From positions 124,001 through 188,000 of the forward strand of contig NZ_JABWEB010000006.1 of the NCBI RefSeq assembly GCF_013369485.1: a DNA stretch of 64,000 bases, read 5' to 3'. This document shows positions 26,496-36,226 of this stretch, in pieces (position 1 is the first letter of the stretch; each line of letters starts with the position of its first letter). The translations under genes were made by a program, and so were the position numbers. Source of the stretch: Massilia sp. BJB1822 (GTDB lineage Bacteria; Pseudomonadota; Gammaproteobacteria; Burkholderiales; Burkholderiaceae_D). The notes under the pieces are model-generated. The model was not told the origin of the DNA, did no database searches, and saw only the letters and a list, made by a program, of their open reading frames with translations.

Positions 26496-26579
26496 TTCAG
26501 CTCCCGATAACAGCGTGCAAAAAGGGTGGTAACAGATTTAGTTGCTCTAAAGCAGGTTTTAATTTGTAGCAAGTTTATT

Positions 26580-26593
26580 CACTAGATTTAGTG
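26580..26593. promoter_or_regulatory. NrdR box, nrdA-proximal
   Basis: CACTA-GATT-TAGTG, a perfect 5+5 palindrome with the 4-base spacer of the NrdR consensus (ACACWATATATWGTGT). It is centred 31 bases from the second box, the usual three-turn spacing. Confidence 0.85.
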
Positions 26594-26610
26594 AAACGCG
26601 CTAGCTTAGA

Positions 26611-26624
26611 CACTAATTGTAGGA
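26611..26624. promoter_or_regulatory. NrdR box, nrdA-distal
   Basis: CACTA-ATTG-TAGGA: perfect left half, right half degenerate, as is common for one box of a pair. The centre-to-centre distance of 31 bases to the other box supports the call. Confidence 0.75.
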
Positions 26625-26642
26625 CAAGACTAAACCGTGTGG

Positions 26643-26674
26643 GGCAAAAAAAATTGCCGAAAAGGGCAATTTTT
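26643..26674 (-). terminator. Probable terminator of the pilS-pilR transcript
   Basis: Stem AAAAATTGCC / GGCAATTTTT with GAAAAG between. Read on the minus strand it is followed by a run of eight T. It lies about 265 bases beyond the pilR stop and 18 bases before the outer NrdR box. Confidence 0.65.
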
Positions 26675-26939
26675 CTGTTGACTTTTAACTCCTTCGGACA
26701 GCAAGCGCGGCTTGCGGTAAGCAAGCACTAACACTGCGCCAAAGGGCGGCCCGGTGCTGCCTTTTCCTTAGGCAAAAACCGGGACCAGGCGCCGCATCCG
26801 TGGCGATTTTGTATTGACGAAACGATCACGAATGGGGCGGCGGCGGGCGAACCGGGGCGGTCTACGGATAGTGTCCGGACCTGCGGCCGGTGCGCGGCGG
26901 AGCGGCATTATAGACGATCCGCGCCTCCGTCCGCCCAAG

Positions 26940-28388
<1,449 letters not shown>

Positions 28389-28420
28389 GCCGCCGCCCTT
28401 CTAATAGATATAGTCAGCGC

Positions 28421-30103
28421 TCAGCGCGCGGCGGACCGCGCGAATGTAATCACGAAACGGCCGCTCGACTTGCGGCTGCCGTCCGGGTTCACCTCGGAAT
28501 CGTAGCGGTGCTCATAGTCCAGCATCGCCTCATTATTCAAACACAATTCGCGCGCCAGGTACAAACCCAGCCCGGTTCCCTTGCTCGAAGTTGTATGAAA
28601 AGGCTCAAACAGGTGGGCGCGCACCTCGGGCGAGATGCCGGGACCGTCGTCCTGCACATGCAGTTCCAGCGCCCGACCCGGCGTGTTGACAATAAAGATA
28701 CGGATGCTGCGCGGCGTGGCGCTGGCATAGCGCACCGCATTGCTGAGTAAATTCAGCAGCACCTCGCGCAGATGCAGCGGATCGAAGCGCACTGTGGCCG
28801 GCGCCACCCCGGCGATGCACAGCTGGCGCGGGTCGAGGCCTTGCACATCGTCGAATTCCGCCTTCAGCTCGGCCAGGAAGTCGGGCAGCTCCAGCGGCTC
28901 GGCATGGCTTTGCGCCTTGCGCGAGAGCTGCAGGATGTCCTCCACCATGCGGTTCACGCGCGCCACATTGTCGCCCACGATCTTCAAAAGGCGCATCTGC
29001 ACCGGGCCTTGCACGTCCTCGGCCAGCAGCGAGGTGGCATGGTCGATGGCCGCCAGCGGATTGCGCACCTCGTGCGCAATGCTGGCCGTGAGCCGCCCCA
29101 TGGCCGCCAGCTTCAGTTGCTGCGCCTGGTTTTCGATGGCCGTCACGTCCTCCAGAAAGACCACATTGCGCTCGATGCCCAGGCCGGCCGTGTCGGCGGC
29201 AACGAAACGCACCTTGAGGTGGGATGCCATATCGCGCCGCGCGCTCCAGGCAGCCGTCACGTCCTGCAAGGCCGGATCGGTATACGGCTTGATGGTCAGG
29301 AAAACGGTGGCCAGCAGCGGATTGGCGCGCCAGTCGGCATAGGCCTGGGCCAGCGGATGCAGGGCGGGCGAGCTGCCCAACTTGAAATCCAGGCGCTGGC
29401 CGACCAGGCCAAGCATCTGCTGGGCGGCCGGATTGCCGCCATAAATCTGACCGTCAGCCCCCGCCACCACGATGCCGTCGCCGGCATGCGACATCACCAG
29501 GCGGTTGACGGCCTGCTGCACGCCGATCTCGATGCCGCGCTGCACCGCCAGCTCCTCCTGCCCGATCAGGCGCGCCGCCATGCGGTTCACCACCAGCACG
29601 GCGGCAAAGAAAGCCGCGCCATACAGGCCGGCCTGCAGCACCGAGGCGTCGAGTTCGAGCAGCAGGCCGCGGTAGATGCTCTCGCCCAGCATGAACAGCG
29701 TGACCAGCGAGGTGCAGAACAGCGCCAGCAGCAGCGGCGCCAGGATCGCCGCGCCGGCCAGCGGGAAGAGATAGAGGATGGCCAGGCCGCTGCGCCCGCC
29801 GCCGCCCGCCACGTACAGCAGGGAAATCACGGCCAGGTCGCAGGCGATCTGCGACAGCAGTTGCAGCATGAAGCGGCGCCGCCAGTACAGGGCCGCCAGA
29901 GAGAAGGAGAGAGCCAGCACCAGATAGCTGGCGCAGATCTCGGCATAGAAGAAGTCCCCGGCCGAACGCAGGCCGCGGCTATCGAAGCTCAGATAGAGCA
30001 GCAGGACGATGGCGATCACCACCCGCGTGCCGGTCAGCGTTTGCAGCGAGCGCCAGAACGTCTCGCGGGCTTCGGCTGACAGCACTTGCGGGCGGGTGCT
30101 CAC
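28421..30103 (-). CDS. pilS: Membrane sensor kinase PilS
   Basis: 560 residues. About six membrane spans in residues 25-190, a PAS domain around 200-310, the phospho-acceptor His in S-I-A-H-E-V-R-N-P-L-A-A-I, and an ATPase domain with N-L-L-S-N-A-V-R-Y, D-D-G-P-G-I and G-T-G-L-G-L-Y. This is the PilS layout. GTG start, 12 bases after the small upstream gene. It should phosphorylate the adjacent PilR. Confidence 0.9.
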   Translation of the reverse strand: MSTRPQVLSAEARETFWRSLQTLTGTRVVIAIVLLLYLSFDSRGLRSAGDFFYAEICASYLVLALSFSLAALYWRRRFMLQLLSQIACDLAVISLLYVAGGGGRSGLAILYLFPLAGAAILAPLLLALFCTSLVTLFMLGESIYRGLLLELDASVLQAGLYGAAFFAAVLVVNRMAARLIGQEELAVQRGIEIGVQQAVNRLVMSHAGDGIVVAGADGQIYGGNPAAQQMLGLVGQRLDFKLGSSPALHPLAQAYADWRANPLLATVFLTIKPYTDPALQDVTAAWSARRDMASHLKVRFVAADTAGLGIERNVVFLEDVTAIENQAQQLKLAAMGRLTASIAHEVRNPLAAIDHATSLLAEDVQGPVQMRLLKIVGDNVARVNRMVEDILQLSRKAQSHAEPLELPDFLAELKAEFDDVQGLDPRQLCIAGVAPATVRFDPLHLREVLLNLLSNAVRYASATPRSIRIFIVNTPGRALELHVQDDGPGISPEVRAHLFEPFHTTSSKGTGLGLYLARELCLNNEAMLDYEHRYDSEVNPDGSRKSSGRFVITFARSAAR

Positions 30104-30115
30104 CGGAGGATGGGA

Positions 30116-30367
30116 TCAGGGCGCCGGCAAACCGGCGTGGGCGGAACTGCAATAATTACGGCCATCGGAGGCCACGTTTTCCGAAGCCGGATAATGCACG
30201 CCGCAGTGGGCGCAGCACAGCATGGCCTCGGCCTGCGGCGGCGCCTCGGCGGCGGCGCGCGGCCGGCCCGGCTGCTGCTCCGGCGGCCGGCTGGCCGACT
30301 TCAGCTTGCTGCGGATGGCGGCGATGACCAGGAAGATCAGGGCCAGCCAGAACAAAATACGTGTCAT
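30116..30367 (-). CDS. PP0621-like small membrane protein with zinc-binding Cys pairs
   Basis: 83 residues. One N-terminal membrane span (residues 4-18), a Pro/Ala-rich basic linker, then a C-terminal module C-C-A-H-C-G-V-H-Y-P and N-Y-C-S-S-A-H, a likely zinc ribbon. It matches the PP0621 family, of unknown function, that I recall ahead of pilS. Its start overlaps the ccsA-like stop as ATGA. Confidence 0.85.
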   Translation of the reverse strand: MTRILFWLALIFLVIAAIRSKLKSASRPPEQQPGRPRAAAEAPPQAEAMLCCAHCGVHYPASENVASDGRNYCSSAHAGLPAP

Positions 30368-31167
30368 GCGAATCCTCGGTGCAAAACCACTTCCAGAACA
30401 AAACGGCTGCCGACATAGGCCAGCAGCAAGGTCGCAAACCCGGCCAGGGTGAAGCTCAAAGCCGTCTTGCCGCGCCAGCCGCGGAAGTGGCGACCCGCCA
30501 GCAGCGACGCAAACAGCAGCCAGGACAGCATGGTGAAGACCGATTTATGGTCCCACTTCAGCGCCCGGCCAAACAATTCCTCGGAAAAGACCACGCCCGA
30601 CAGCACCGTCAGGCTAAGCAGCATGAAGCCCAGGCCGATCATGCGGAACAGCAGCTTCTCCATGGTCAGCAGGGCCGGCAGCTGATCCAGTGCCGCCCAC
30701 AGAAAACTGGCGCGCTCGCTGCGCGTATGCAGGCGCGACTCCTGCAGCGCCATCAGCACTGCATGGAAAGCCGCGATGGTCAGCGTGCTATAGGCCAGGG
30801 TCGCGATGGCGATATGCCAGGGCAGCATGCCCGAACGGCCTTCCAGCGACACCAGGGCGCCGGGGAAGAGCGCCTCCAGCGCCACGCTGATCGCCGCGCA
30901 AGGCATCACCATGCGGCGCAGTCCATCCAGCTGGAAATTCCGGTTCTCCAGCCAATAGGCGCCCACCGAAATCCACAGTGCCGACGAGGCCATGGTCGCA
31001 AAGCCGATGCGCAGCGAGCCAGGCTCCATCACATCGAACGACAGCGTAATCCCGTGCAATACCCAAGCCAGGCCGGTAACGGCGGCAATCAGCGTGGCCT
31101 GGCGGGCAGGCAGGACGGCACACACAACATACAGCAACGCGGCTGCGATCAGAAAGTAAGTCTGCAT
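30364..31167 (-). CDS. CcsA/HemX-like membrane protein (YpjD type)
   Basis: 267 residues, about eight membrane spans, family of cytochrome c assembly protein CcsA and HemX/YpjD. The C-terminal region has K-W-D-H-K-S-V-F-T-M-L-S-W and R-H-F-R-G-W-R-G-K, as in YpjD-like members; these lack the full tryptophan-rich haem-handling motif of true CcsA, so a role in cytochrome c maturation is uncertain. First gene of the run ccsA-like, PP0621-like, pilS, pilR. Confidence 0.87.
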   Translation of the reverse strand: MQTYFLIAAALLYVVCAVLPARQATLIAAVTGLAWVLHGITLSFDVMEPGSLRIGFATMASSALWISVGAYWLENRNFQLDGLRRMVMPCAAISVALEALFPGALVSLEGRSGMLPWHIAIATLAYSTLTIAAFHAVLMALQESRLHTRSERASFLWAALDQLPALLTMEKLLFRMIGLGFMLLSLTVLSGVVFSEELFGRALKWDHKSVFTMLSWLLFASLLAGRHFRGWRGKTALSFTLAGFATLLLAYVGSRFVLEVVLHRGFA

Positions 31168-31222
31168 CCAGCTAGTTTACACCAAAGCCCGCCAACCATG
31201 CCCCTACTGCCGAGTCCCGGCC

Positions 31223-32014
31223 TCAGTCGATGGCGGCGAGGCGGAGTTCGTCGTTGTGGTGGCGCTGCTGCTCTTCCATGACGAGCTGCCCGAGTTCGCG
31301 CTTGAGGGCGTTGAAGTCGGCGGACGCGGGGTCGCGCAGCCTCGGTAGTTCGACCATCAGGTCGCGCTTGACCGTGCCGGGGCGATAGGTCATGACGACG
31401 ATGCGGTCAGCCAGGTAAATGGCTTCTTCAATGCTATGCGTGACGAAGATGATGGTCTTTTTCAGCTCGGCCCAGATGCGCAGCAGCTCGTCCTGCAGGT
31501 TGCGCCGGGTCAGGGCGTCGAGGGCGCCGAAGGGTTCGTCCATCAGCATGATGGGGGAGTCGAGCGCCAGCACGCGGGCGATGGCGACGCGCTGACGCAT
31601 GCCGCCCGACAGGTCTTTCGGATAGCGGCTGCGGAAATCGCTCAGCGAGAGCATCTGCAGCAGCTGGTCGACCGTGGCTTTGATGCGGGCCTTGTCCTGT
31701 CCCTTGATTTCGAGGCCGAAGGCGATGTTTTCGGCCACCGTCATCCACGGGAACAGGGCGTATTCCTGAAACACCATGCCGCGCTCGGGTCCGGGCGCCG
31801 TCACTTCGCGCCCATCGACGGTGATGCGGCCGCTGCTGGGCAGGGAGAAGCCGGCCACCGCGTTCAGCAGCGTCGACTTGCCGCAGCCCGATGGTCCCAG
31901 CAGGCAGACGAACTGGCCTTGCGGGATCTCCAGCGCGATATCTTTCAGCGCCACCACTTCGCGGCTGTCGGTCTTGAACACCTTGCTGACGTCCTGCACC
32001 AGGATATGGCTCAT
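31223..32014 (-). CDS. ABC transporter ATPase (nitrate/sulfonate/taurine type)
   Basis: 263-residue ATP-binding subunit with Walker A G-P-S-G-C-G-K-S-T-L-L, signature L-S-G-G-M-R-Q-R, and Walker B I-M-L-M-D-E-P-F-G-A-L-D. Belongs to the SsuB/TauB/NrtD group. It ends the three-gene run and follows the permease stop by one base. The imported compound is not shown by the sequence; no sulfonatase or taurine dioxygenase gene is adjacent. Confidence 0.9.
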   Translation of the reverse strand: MSHILVQDVSKVFKTDSREVVALKDIALEIPQGQFVCLLGPSGCGKSTLLNAVAGFSLPSSGRITVDGREVTAPGPERGMVFQEYALFPWMTVAENIAFGLEIKGQDKARIKATVDQLLQMLSLSDFRSRYPKDLSGGMRQRVAIARVLALDSPIMLMDEPFGALDALTRRNLQDELLRIWAELKKTIIFVTHSIEEAIYLADRIVVMTYRPGTVKRDLMVELPRLRDPASADFNALKRELGQLVMEEQQRHHNDELRLAAID

Positions 32015-32015
32015 C

Positions 32016-32831
32016 TTAATTCTCCAGGCCGCGGTGCCAGCGCAGCAGGTGGTTGTTCAGGCGGTTCATCAGCACGTCGATGGCGAGGCCGATCAGGCCA
32101 ATCGAAATCATGCCGGCGATGATCTTGTCGGACCAAAAGTATTCGCGCGCCTCCAGAATGCGGAAGCCCAGGCCATTGTTCACGGCGATCATCTCGGACA
32201 CGATCACCACGATGAAGGCGGTGCCGATGCCGATGCGCACGCCGGACAGGATGTAGGGCACGGCCGCCGGCAGGATCACGCGCAGGAACATGGTGGTGCC
32301 GGAAGCGCCCAGATTGCGCGCGGCGCGGATATAGATGCCATCCACCTGGCGCACGCCGGCGATGGTGTTCATCAGCACCGGGAAGAAGGCGCCCAGCGCG
32401 ATCAGGAAAACGGCCGGCGGATTGCCCAGGCCGAACCACAGGATGGACAAGGGGATGTAGGCGATCGGCGGAATCGGCCGCAGCAGTTGCACCAGGGGAT
32501 TGAGCCAGGCGTAGACACGGTTGCTGGCGCCCATGGCCAGGCCCACCGGCAGCGCCAGGCCGGCGCCGATGGCAAAGCCGACCAGCACGCGGTACAAGCT
32601 GCCCATGGCGTCGTGAATCAACTCGCCCGACAAGGCCCACGCCAGCCAATTGCCTTCGCTGTAAGGCTGCAAGGGCAGCAGGTACTCGATCCACTTCTGC
32701 ACCACCGCCAGCGGCGAGGGCAGCACCTGGGGATTCACCCAGCCCAGCAAGGCCACCGCCTGCCAGACCGCGATCACCAGCACCGGCACCACCAGGCCGA
32801 CGGCCGCTTCACGCCATGAGAATTTCGCCAT
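32016..32831 (-). CDS. ABC transporter permease (SsuC/TauC type)
   Basis: 271 residues, about six membrane spans. The inner-membrane EAA-type loop is seen as Y-I-R-A-A-R-N-L-G-A-S-G, which contacts the ATPase. Sits between substrate-binding and ATPase genes of the same transporter, 18 bases after the former. Confidence 0.9.
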   Translation of the reverse strand: MAKFSWREAAVGLVVPVLVIAVWQAVALLGWVNPQVLPSPLAVVQKWIEYLLPLQPYSEGNWLAWALSGELIHDAMGSLYRVLVGFAIGAGLALPVGLAMGASNRVYAWLNPLVQLLRPIPPIAYIPLSILWFGLGNPPAVFLIALGAFFPVLMNTIAGVRQVDGIYIRAARNLGASGTTMFLRVILPAAVPYILSGVRIGIGTAFIVVIVSEMIAVNNGLGFRILEAREYFWSDKIIAGMISIGLIGLAIDVLMNRLNNHLLRWHRGLEN

Positions 32832-32849
32832 ACTGCCCTCCCCTGCTTC

Positions 32850-33824
32850 TTATTTAACGTTCAGGCTCTTTTTGGCCTGGTCCAGCAGATCGGTCTTGAC
32901 CCACTCCTTGGCCACCGGCGGCTTGGCCATCTTGCCGACGCCGGTCTTGGCCATCACGTCGGTCGTGATCTGGATATGCTCGGGCGAGATATCGTAGGAA
33001 TACGGCGAATTGCTGATCGCGTCCTGGAAATCGTCCTTGGTGATCTGGCCTTTGAAGATCACTTCGCGCACGTATTTTTCGGCCACGTCAGGCTTGTCGA
33101 TGAAGGTGCGGGTGGCTTCGACGAAGCAGCGCATGAACTTCTCGGCCACCGGACGGCGCTCTTTATAGAACTTCTCCGTCATCACCATGGTGCGCACCGG
33201 CTCGCCGATCGGCGTGTCGTAAGGCTTGATGATCTCGGTGCCGAAGCCTTTGTTGATCGATTGCGAGGATTGCGGCTCCGACTGCATCATGGCGTCGATA
33301 TTCTTGCCCAGCAGCGCCTGATTCAAATCGGCGTAGGCGAGGAAGACGATCTGCACGTCCTTGCCCGGCTGGTCGGAGGCGGTCAGGCCGGCCTGCTGCA
33401 GCTCGGCCAGCAGCAGCACTTCCTGGATGCCGCCGCGCGTGACGCCGACCTTCTTGCCTTTCAGATCGCGCACGGTTTTCATTTTCAGATCGGTGCGGCC
33501 GACCAGGCGCGCGCCGCCCTTGGCGAAACCGGCCACCACATAGATCGGCGCGCCGCCGGCGCGGCCGGAGATCGCCGCTTCCGAGGCGGTGCTGCCCACA
33601 TCGAGTTCGCCGGCGATGATGGCCTGCATCACGTCCAGCCCCTTGGCGAAGACATGCTCCTCAACCTTGATGCCGCATTTGGGCGCGATCTCTTTAATAT
33701 AGGAGACGGCGCCATAGTGGGCGAATTTCAGGTTCCCGAGGCGCACCACTTCCTGCGCCTGGGCGCTGCCCGCCATGGTCAGCGCCGCCAGCGCCAGGGT
33801 CTTTGCGATCTTATTCAGTTTCAT
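32850..33824 (-). CDS. ABC transporter substrate-binding protein (NMT1/SsuA-like)
   Basis: 324 residues. A Sec signal peptide ends at about A-Q-A (residue 23), followed by an NMT1/THI5-like binding domain. The segments G-S-T-A-S-E-A-A-I-S-G and L-K-G-K-K-V-G-V-T-R-G-G are typical of the sulfonate/nitrate/pyrimidine-precursor group. It starts the operon and has a 182-base A+T-rich upstream gap that probably holds the promoter. Confidence 0.88.
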   Translation of the reverse strand: MKLNKIAKTLALAALTMAGSAQAQEVVRLGNLKFAHYGAVSYIKEIAPKCGIKVEEHVFAKGLDVMQAIIAGELDVGSTASEAAISGRAGGAPIYVVAGFAKGGARLVGRTDLKMKTVRDLKGKKVGVTRGGIQEVLLLAELQQAGLTASDQPGKDVQIVFLAYADLNQALLGKNIDAMMQSEPQSSQSINKGFGTEIIKPYDTPIGEPVRTMVMTEKFYKERRPVAEKFMRCFVEATRTFIDKPDVAEKYVREVIFKGQITKDDFQDAISNSPYSYDISPEHIQITTDVMAKTGVGKMAKPPVAKEWVKTDLLDQAKKSLNVK

Positions 33825-34006
33825 CCAGTCTCTCCTCGCCAGTCAGATAGAAATATGGCCCGCGGCCACGGTCTTTCGTGCGCGCAGATCATATCAAAAA
33901 ATATTGCCGTATAGATATATATTGCGCTACCGTGCCACGGCTGTTTTGTTCAGGCTAGCAGAGCGGCCCCTTTCTGGCGACTGCGGCGCTCGATTCGCCG
34001 CATATC

Positions 34007-35002
34007 CTAGGGGCGGGCGTTGCGCAGGCGGGCCAGGCGTTCGCTGGTGATGGGGTGGCTGGAGAGGTAGCCGCTGGCATTCTTGTCCAGCTTTTCCAGC
34101 ACTTCGAAGACGTGTTCCAGATGCGTCAGCGGCAAGCCGTTATGGCGCAGCATGGCAGCGGCGTAGTCGTCCGCATCGCGTTCGGCGTCGCGCGAGTAGC
34201 GCAGGTCGAGCAGCAGGGCCGGGACGCCGGCGATGATGGCGGAGGCATCGCCAAACACCAGCGTGGTCACGGCGGCGACGGCCGAGCCCTGGATCACGCG
34301 CCGCGTCAGGTGGCGTTCATGCAGATGGCCCAGTTCATGCGCCAGCACGGCCATCACGGCGCCATCGTCCGGCAGCAGTTCGGCCAGTTCGTCGGTCAGC
34401 ACGATGTCGCCGGATGGCAGGGCAAAAGCGTTCGGGCCGATGTTGCTTTTGCGGAAGAGCAGGCGGTAGGCGGGCGCACCCGGCTCCGGCGAGCGCAGGC
34501 CGGCAAAAGCAGTGCGCAGTGCGGCCTGGCGCGCAGCCGGCAGATCCGACTGGACAAACGCATGGCGGTCCAGCATCTCCAGCATGCCAGTACCCAGCAT
34601 GCGTTCGGCCTGCACCGGCAGGTGGCGCGCTACCACCGTGGAGGCGGCGGGCAAGCCATACAGATAGACGACACCCAGCAGGGCCACGGTGGCGACGACC
34701 GCCAGCGCGGTGCCGCGCCAGCTTTGCTGGGCGCGCACCACCCAGCTGTCGCCATGGCCGCTGGCGTGCAGCAGCCGGTCGAAGGCCGCGCGGTCCACCG
34801 CTTCCAGGTAAGCGCCGTCGTCGAAGGTGACCTTGCGCACCGCATGCGTGCTGCGCTCGGAAACGCGCAGCTGGCCCAGCGGACAGGCGCGTTCGGCCTC
34901 GCCGCTCAGATGCAGCATGCCGTCTTGCACCCGCACTTCCACGCGGTGGGCGCGCGAAGTCTTGCCGTCGAAATAGCGGGCGGCGGCTACTTCGTGTTCC
35001 AT
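34007..35002 (-). CDS. M48-family membrane zinc metallopeptidase
   Basis: 331 residues. A cytoplasmic N-terminal part of about 90 residues, one membrane span (about 95-115), then an M48 domain with the zinc motif H-E-L-G-H (in L-A-H-E-L-G-H-L-H-E-R-H) and the third ligand Glu in S-R-D-A-E-R-D-A-D. It starts inside the stop of the DUF898 gene (TAATG), so the two are coupled and may act together. BepA/LoiP-like envelope proteases are distant relatives; the substrate is unknown. Confidence 0.9.
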   Translation of the reverse strand: MEHEVAAARYFDGKTSRAHRVEVRVQDGMLHLSGEAERACPLGQLRVSERSTHAVRKVTFDDGAYLEAVDRAAFDRLLHASGHGDSWVVRAQQSWRGTALAVVATVALLGVVYLYGLPAASTVVARHLPVQAERMLGTGMLEMLDRHAFVQSDLPAARQAALRTAFAGLRSPEPGAPAYRLLFRKSNIGPNAFALPSGDIVLTDELAELLPDDGAVMAVLAHELGHLHERHLTRRVIQGSAVAAVTTLVFGDASAIIAGVPALLLDLRYSRDAERDADDYAAAMLRHNGLPLTHLEHVFEVLEKLDKNASGYLSSHPITSERLARLRNARP

Positions 35003-36063
35003 TACAGCGCCAGGTCCAGATCGATGATGTCGGCCACGCCTTCGCCGGTCGAATCCACGTCCTGCTGCACGCCGGCGATGAAGTCATCCAGGCTGCCGGC
35101 GGCTAGCAAGCTGGCCGATTCCAGACGGTATTTCAGCGCGCGCACCTTGGCGAAGGGGATGAACAGGCCCAGGGTAAAGATGACGCCCAGCAGATTGGTC
35201 AGGTAGATGGAGGTCAGGCCGCCCCAGGTCAGTTCCGAGCGGAAGCCGTGCGGGCCAAGCTGGGTGTGGTTCCAGATCAGGTTCTGCAGGCGGGATTGGA
35301 ACAGCGGCCAGATGCTGAAGAGCCACAGATAAGTCAGGCCGATCATCAGTATGGTCGCCGCCGCTTGGCCGCCGAACGGCAGGGCATGGGCGAAGGCCGC
35401 GCCAAGGAAGAAGCCGGCGACGCTGCACACCAGGGAGCCGGCGAACATGATCCCAAAGAAGATCAGGTACTGGCGATAGAAACTGCCCACGCTGGCGTCG
35501 AAGCTGAATTTGGTGCTGCCGAAACGCGCTTCGCTGTGCTGGAAGCGCTTGACGCGCTGGTGCACGAAAGGCAGGGCCAGGCCAAGCGAGACGCTGACCA
35601 GCAGCGGCAGCCACAGATAGTGGATGTAGGCGCTGCGCTTGTCGCCGTCGAAACCGAAGCGGATGCCGCGGTAGCTGGTGTTGTACAGCTTGAACTGCAT
35701 GCTGCGCCAGACCAGCACCGGCATCACGATCGCCACCGCCACCATCATGGCCAGGCCGAGCAGGGGCGAAATCTTGAACGCCAGGTTATATCCGCCCACC
35801 AGGATCAGGGCCAGGATGCGGCCTTTTAAAATCGCCTTGGGATTGCCGTGATATTCAAAGCTGCCGCCATCCAAACGGGTGCTGGAATAAAAATATTGAT
35901 TGCTGCGCACCTTGGCCCAGGCCGAATAAATACCAAGCGTCACAATGCTGAGCAGCAGGTTGACTATCCAGATGCGGAAATATTCGCTGCCGGTGGCGCT
36001 GAATTCCAGTTTAAGTTCGCGCGCTTCGGCTTCCTGCGGCCATGCTGCCTGCGTATTATCCAT
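35002..36063 (-). CDS. DUF898 (YjgN-like) membrane protein
   Basis: 353 residues with seven or eight membrane spans. Duplicated motif G-I-Y-S-A-W-A-K-V-R near the start and G-L-F-I-P-F-A-K-V-R-A near the end, and N-T-S-Y-R-G-I-R-F-G in between, as in YjgN. I start at the ATG with AGGA 8 bases upstream instead of a TTG five codons earlier. Coupled to the M48 peptidase gene; function of the pair is unknown. Confidence 0.9.
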   Translation of the reverse strand: MDNTQAAWPQEAEARELKLEFSATGSEYFRIWIVNLLLSIVTLGIYSAWAKVRSNQYFYSSTRLDGGSFEYHGNPKAILKGRILALILVGGYNLAFKISPLLGLAMMVAVAIVMPVLVWRSMQFKLYNTSYRGIRFGFDGDKRSAYIHYLWLPLLVSVSLGLALPFVHQRVKRFQHSEARFGSTKFSFDASVGSFYRQYLIFFGIMFAGSLVCSVAGFFLGAAFAHALPFGGQAAATILMIGLTYLWLFSIWPLFQSRLQNLIWNHTQLGPHGFRSELTWGGLTSIYLTNLLGVIFTLGLFIPFAKVRALKYRLESASLLAAGSLDDFIAGVQQDVDSTGEGVADIIDLDLAL

Positions 36064-36226
36064 ACATATTCCTGACAAGATTATCGATGAAATAATACTG
36101 TAACCGGAAAGCGGTCTCAGCGGAAGATGATTTTTATCATGATTTAATTCCTTGTGACAATTCGTGGATTTTCATGCCAAGCAAGAGGAGGATAATAGAT
36201 TTTTTAAAATAATTAAGGCTTTGATA

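Larger units (their letters stand above)
26496..26939. other. 444-base region between pilR and nrdA
   Basis: Contains the nrdA leader, two NrdR boxes (26580-26593 and 26611-26624) and a hairpin terminator for pilR (26643-26674). The stretch 26680-26939 shows no gene and no structure I can name. Confidence 0.75.

Noticed and set aside
23556..26510. 984-codon plus-strand open frame opposite nrdA
   Set aside because: Exactly antisense to an unmistakable nrdA; composition is typical of a shadow frame.
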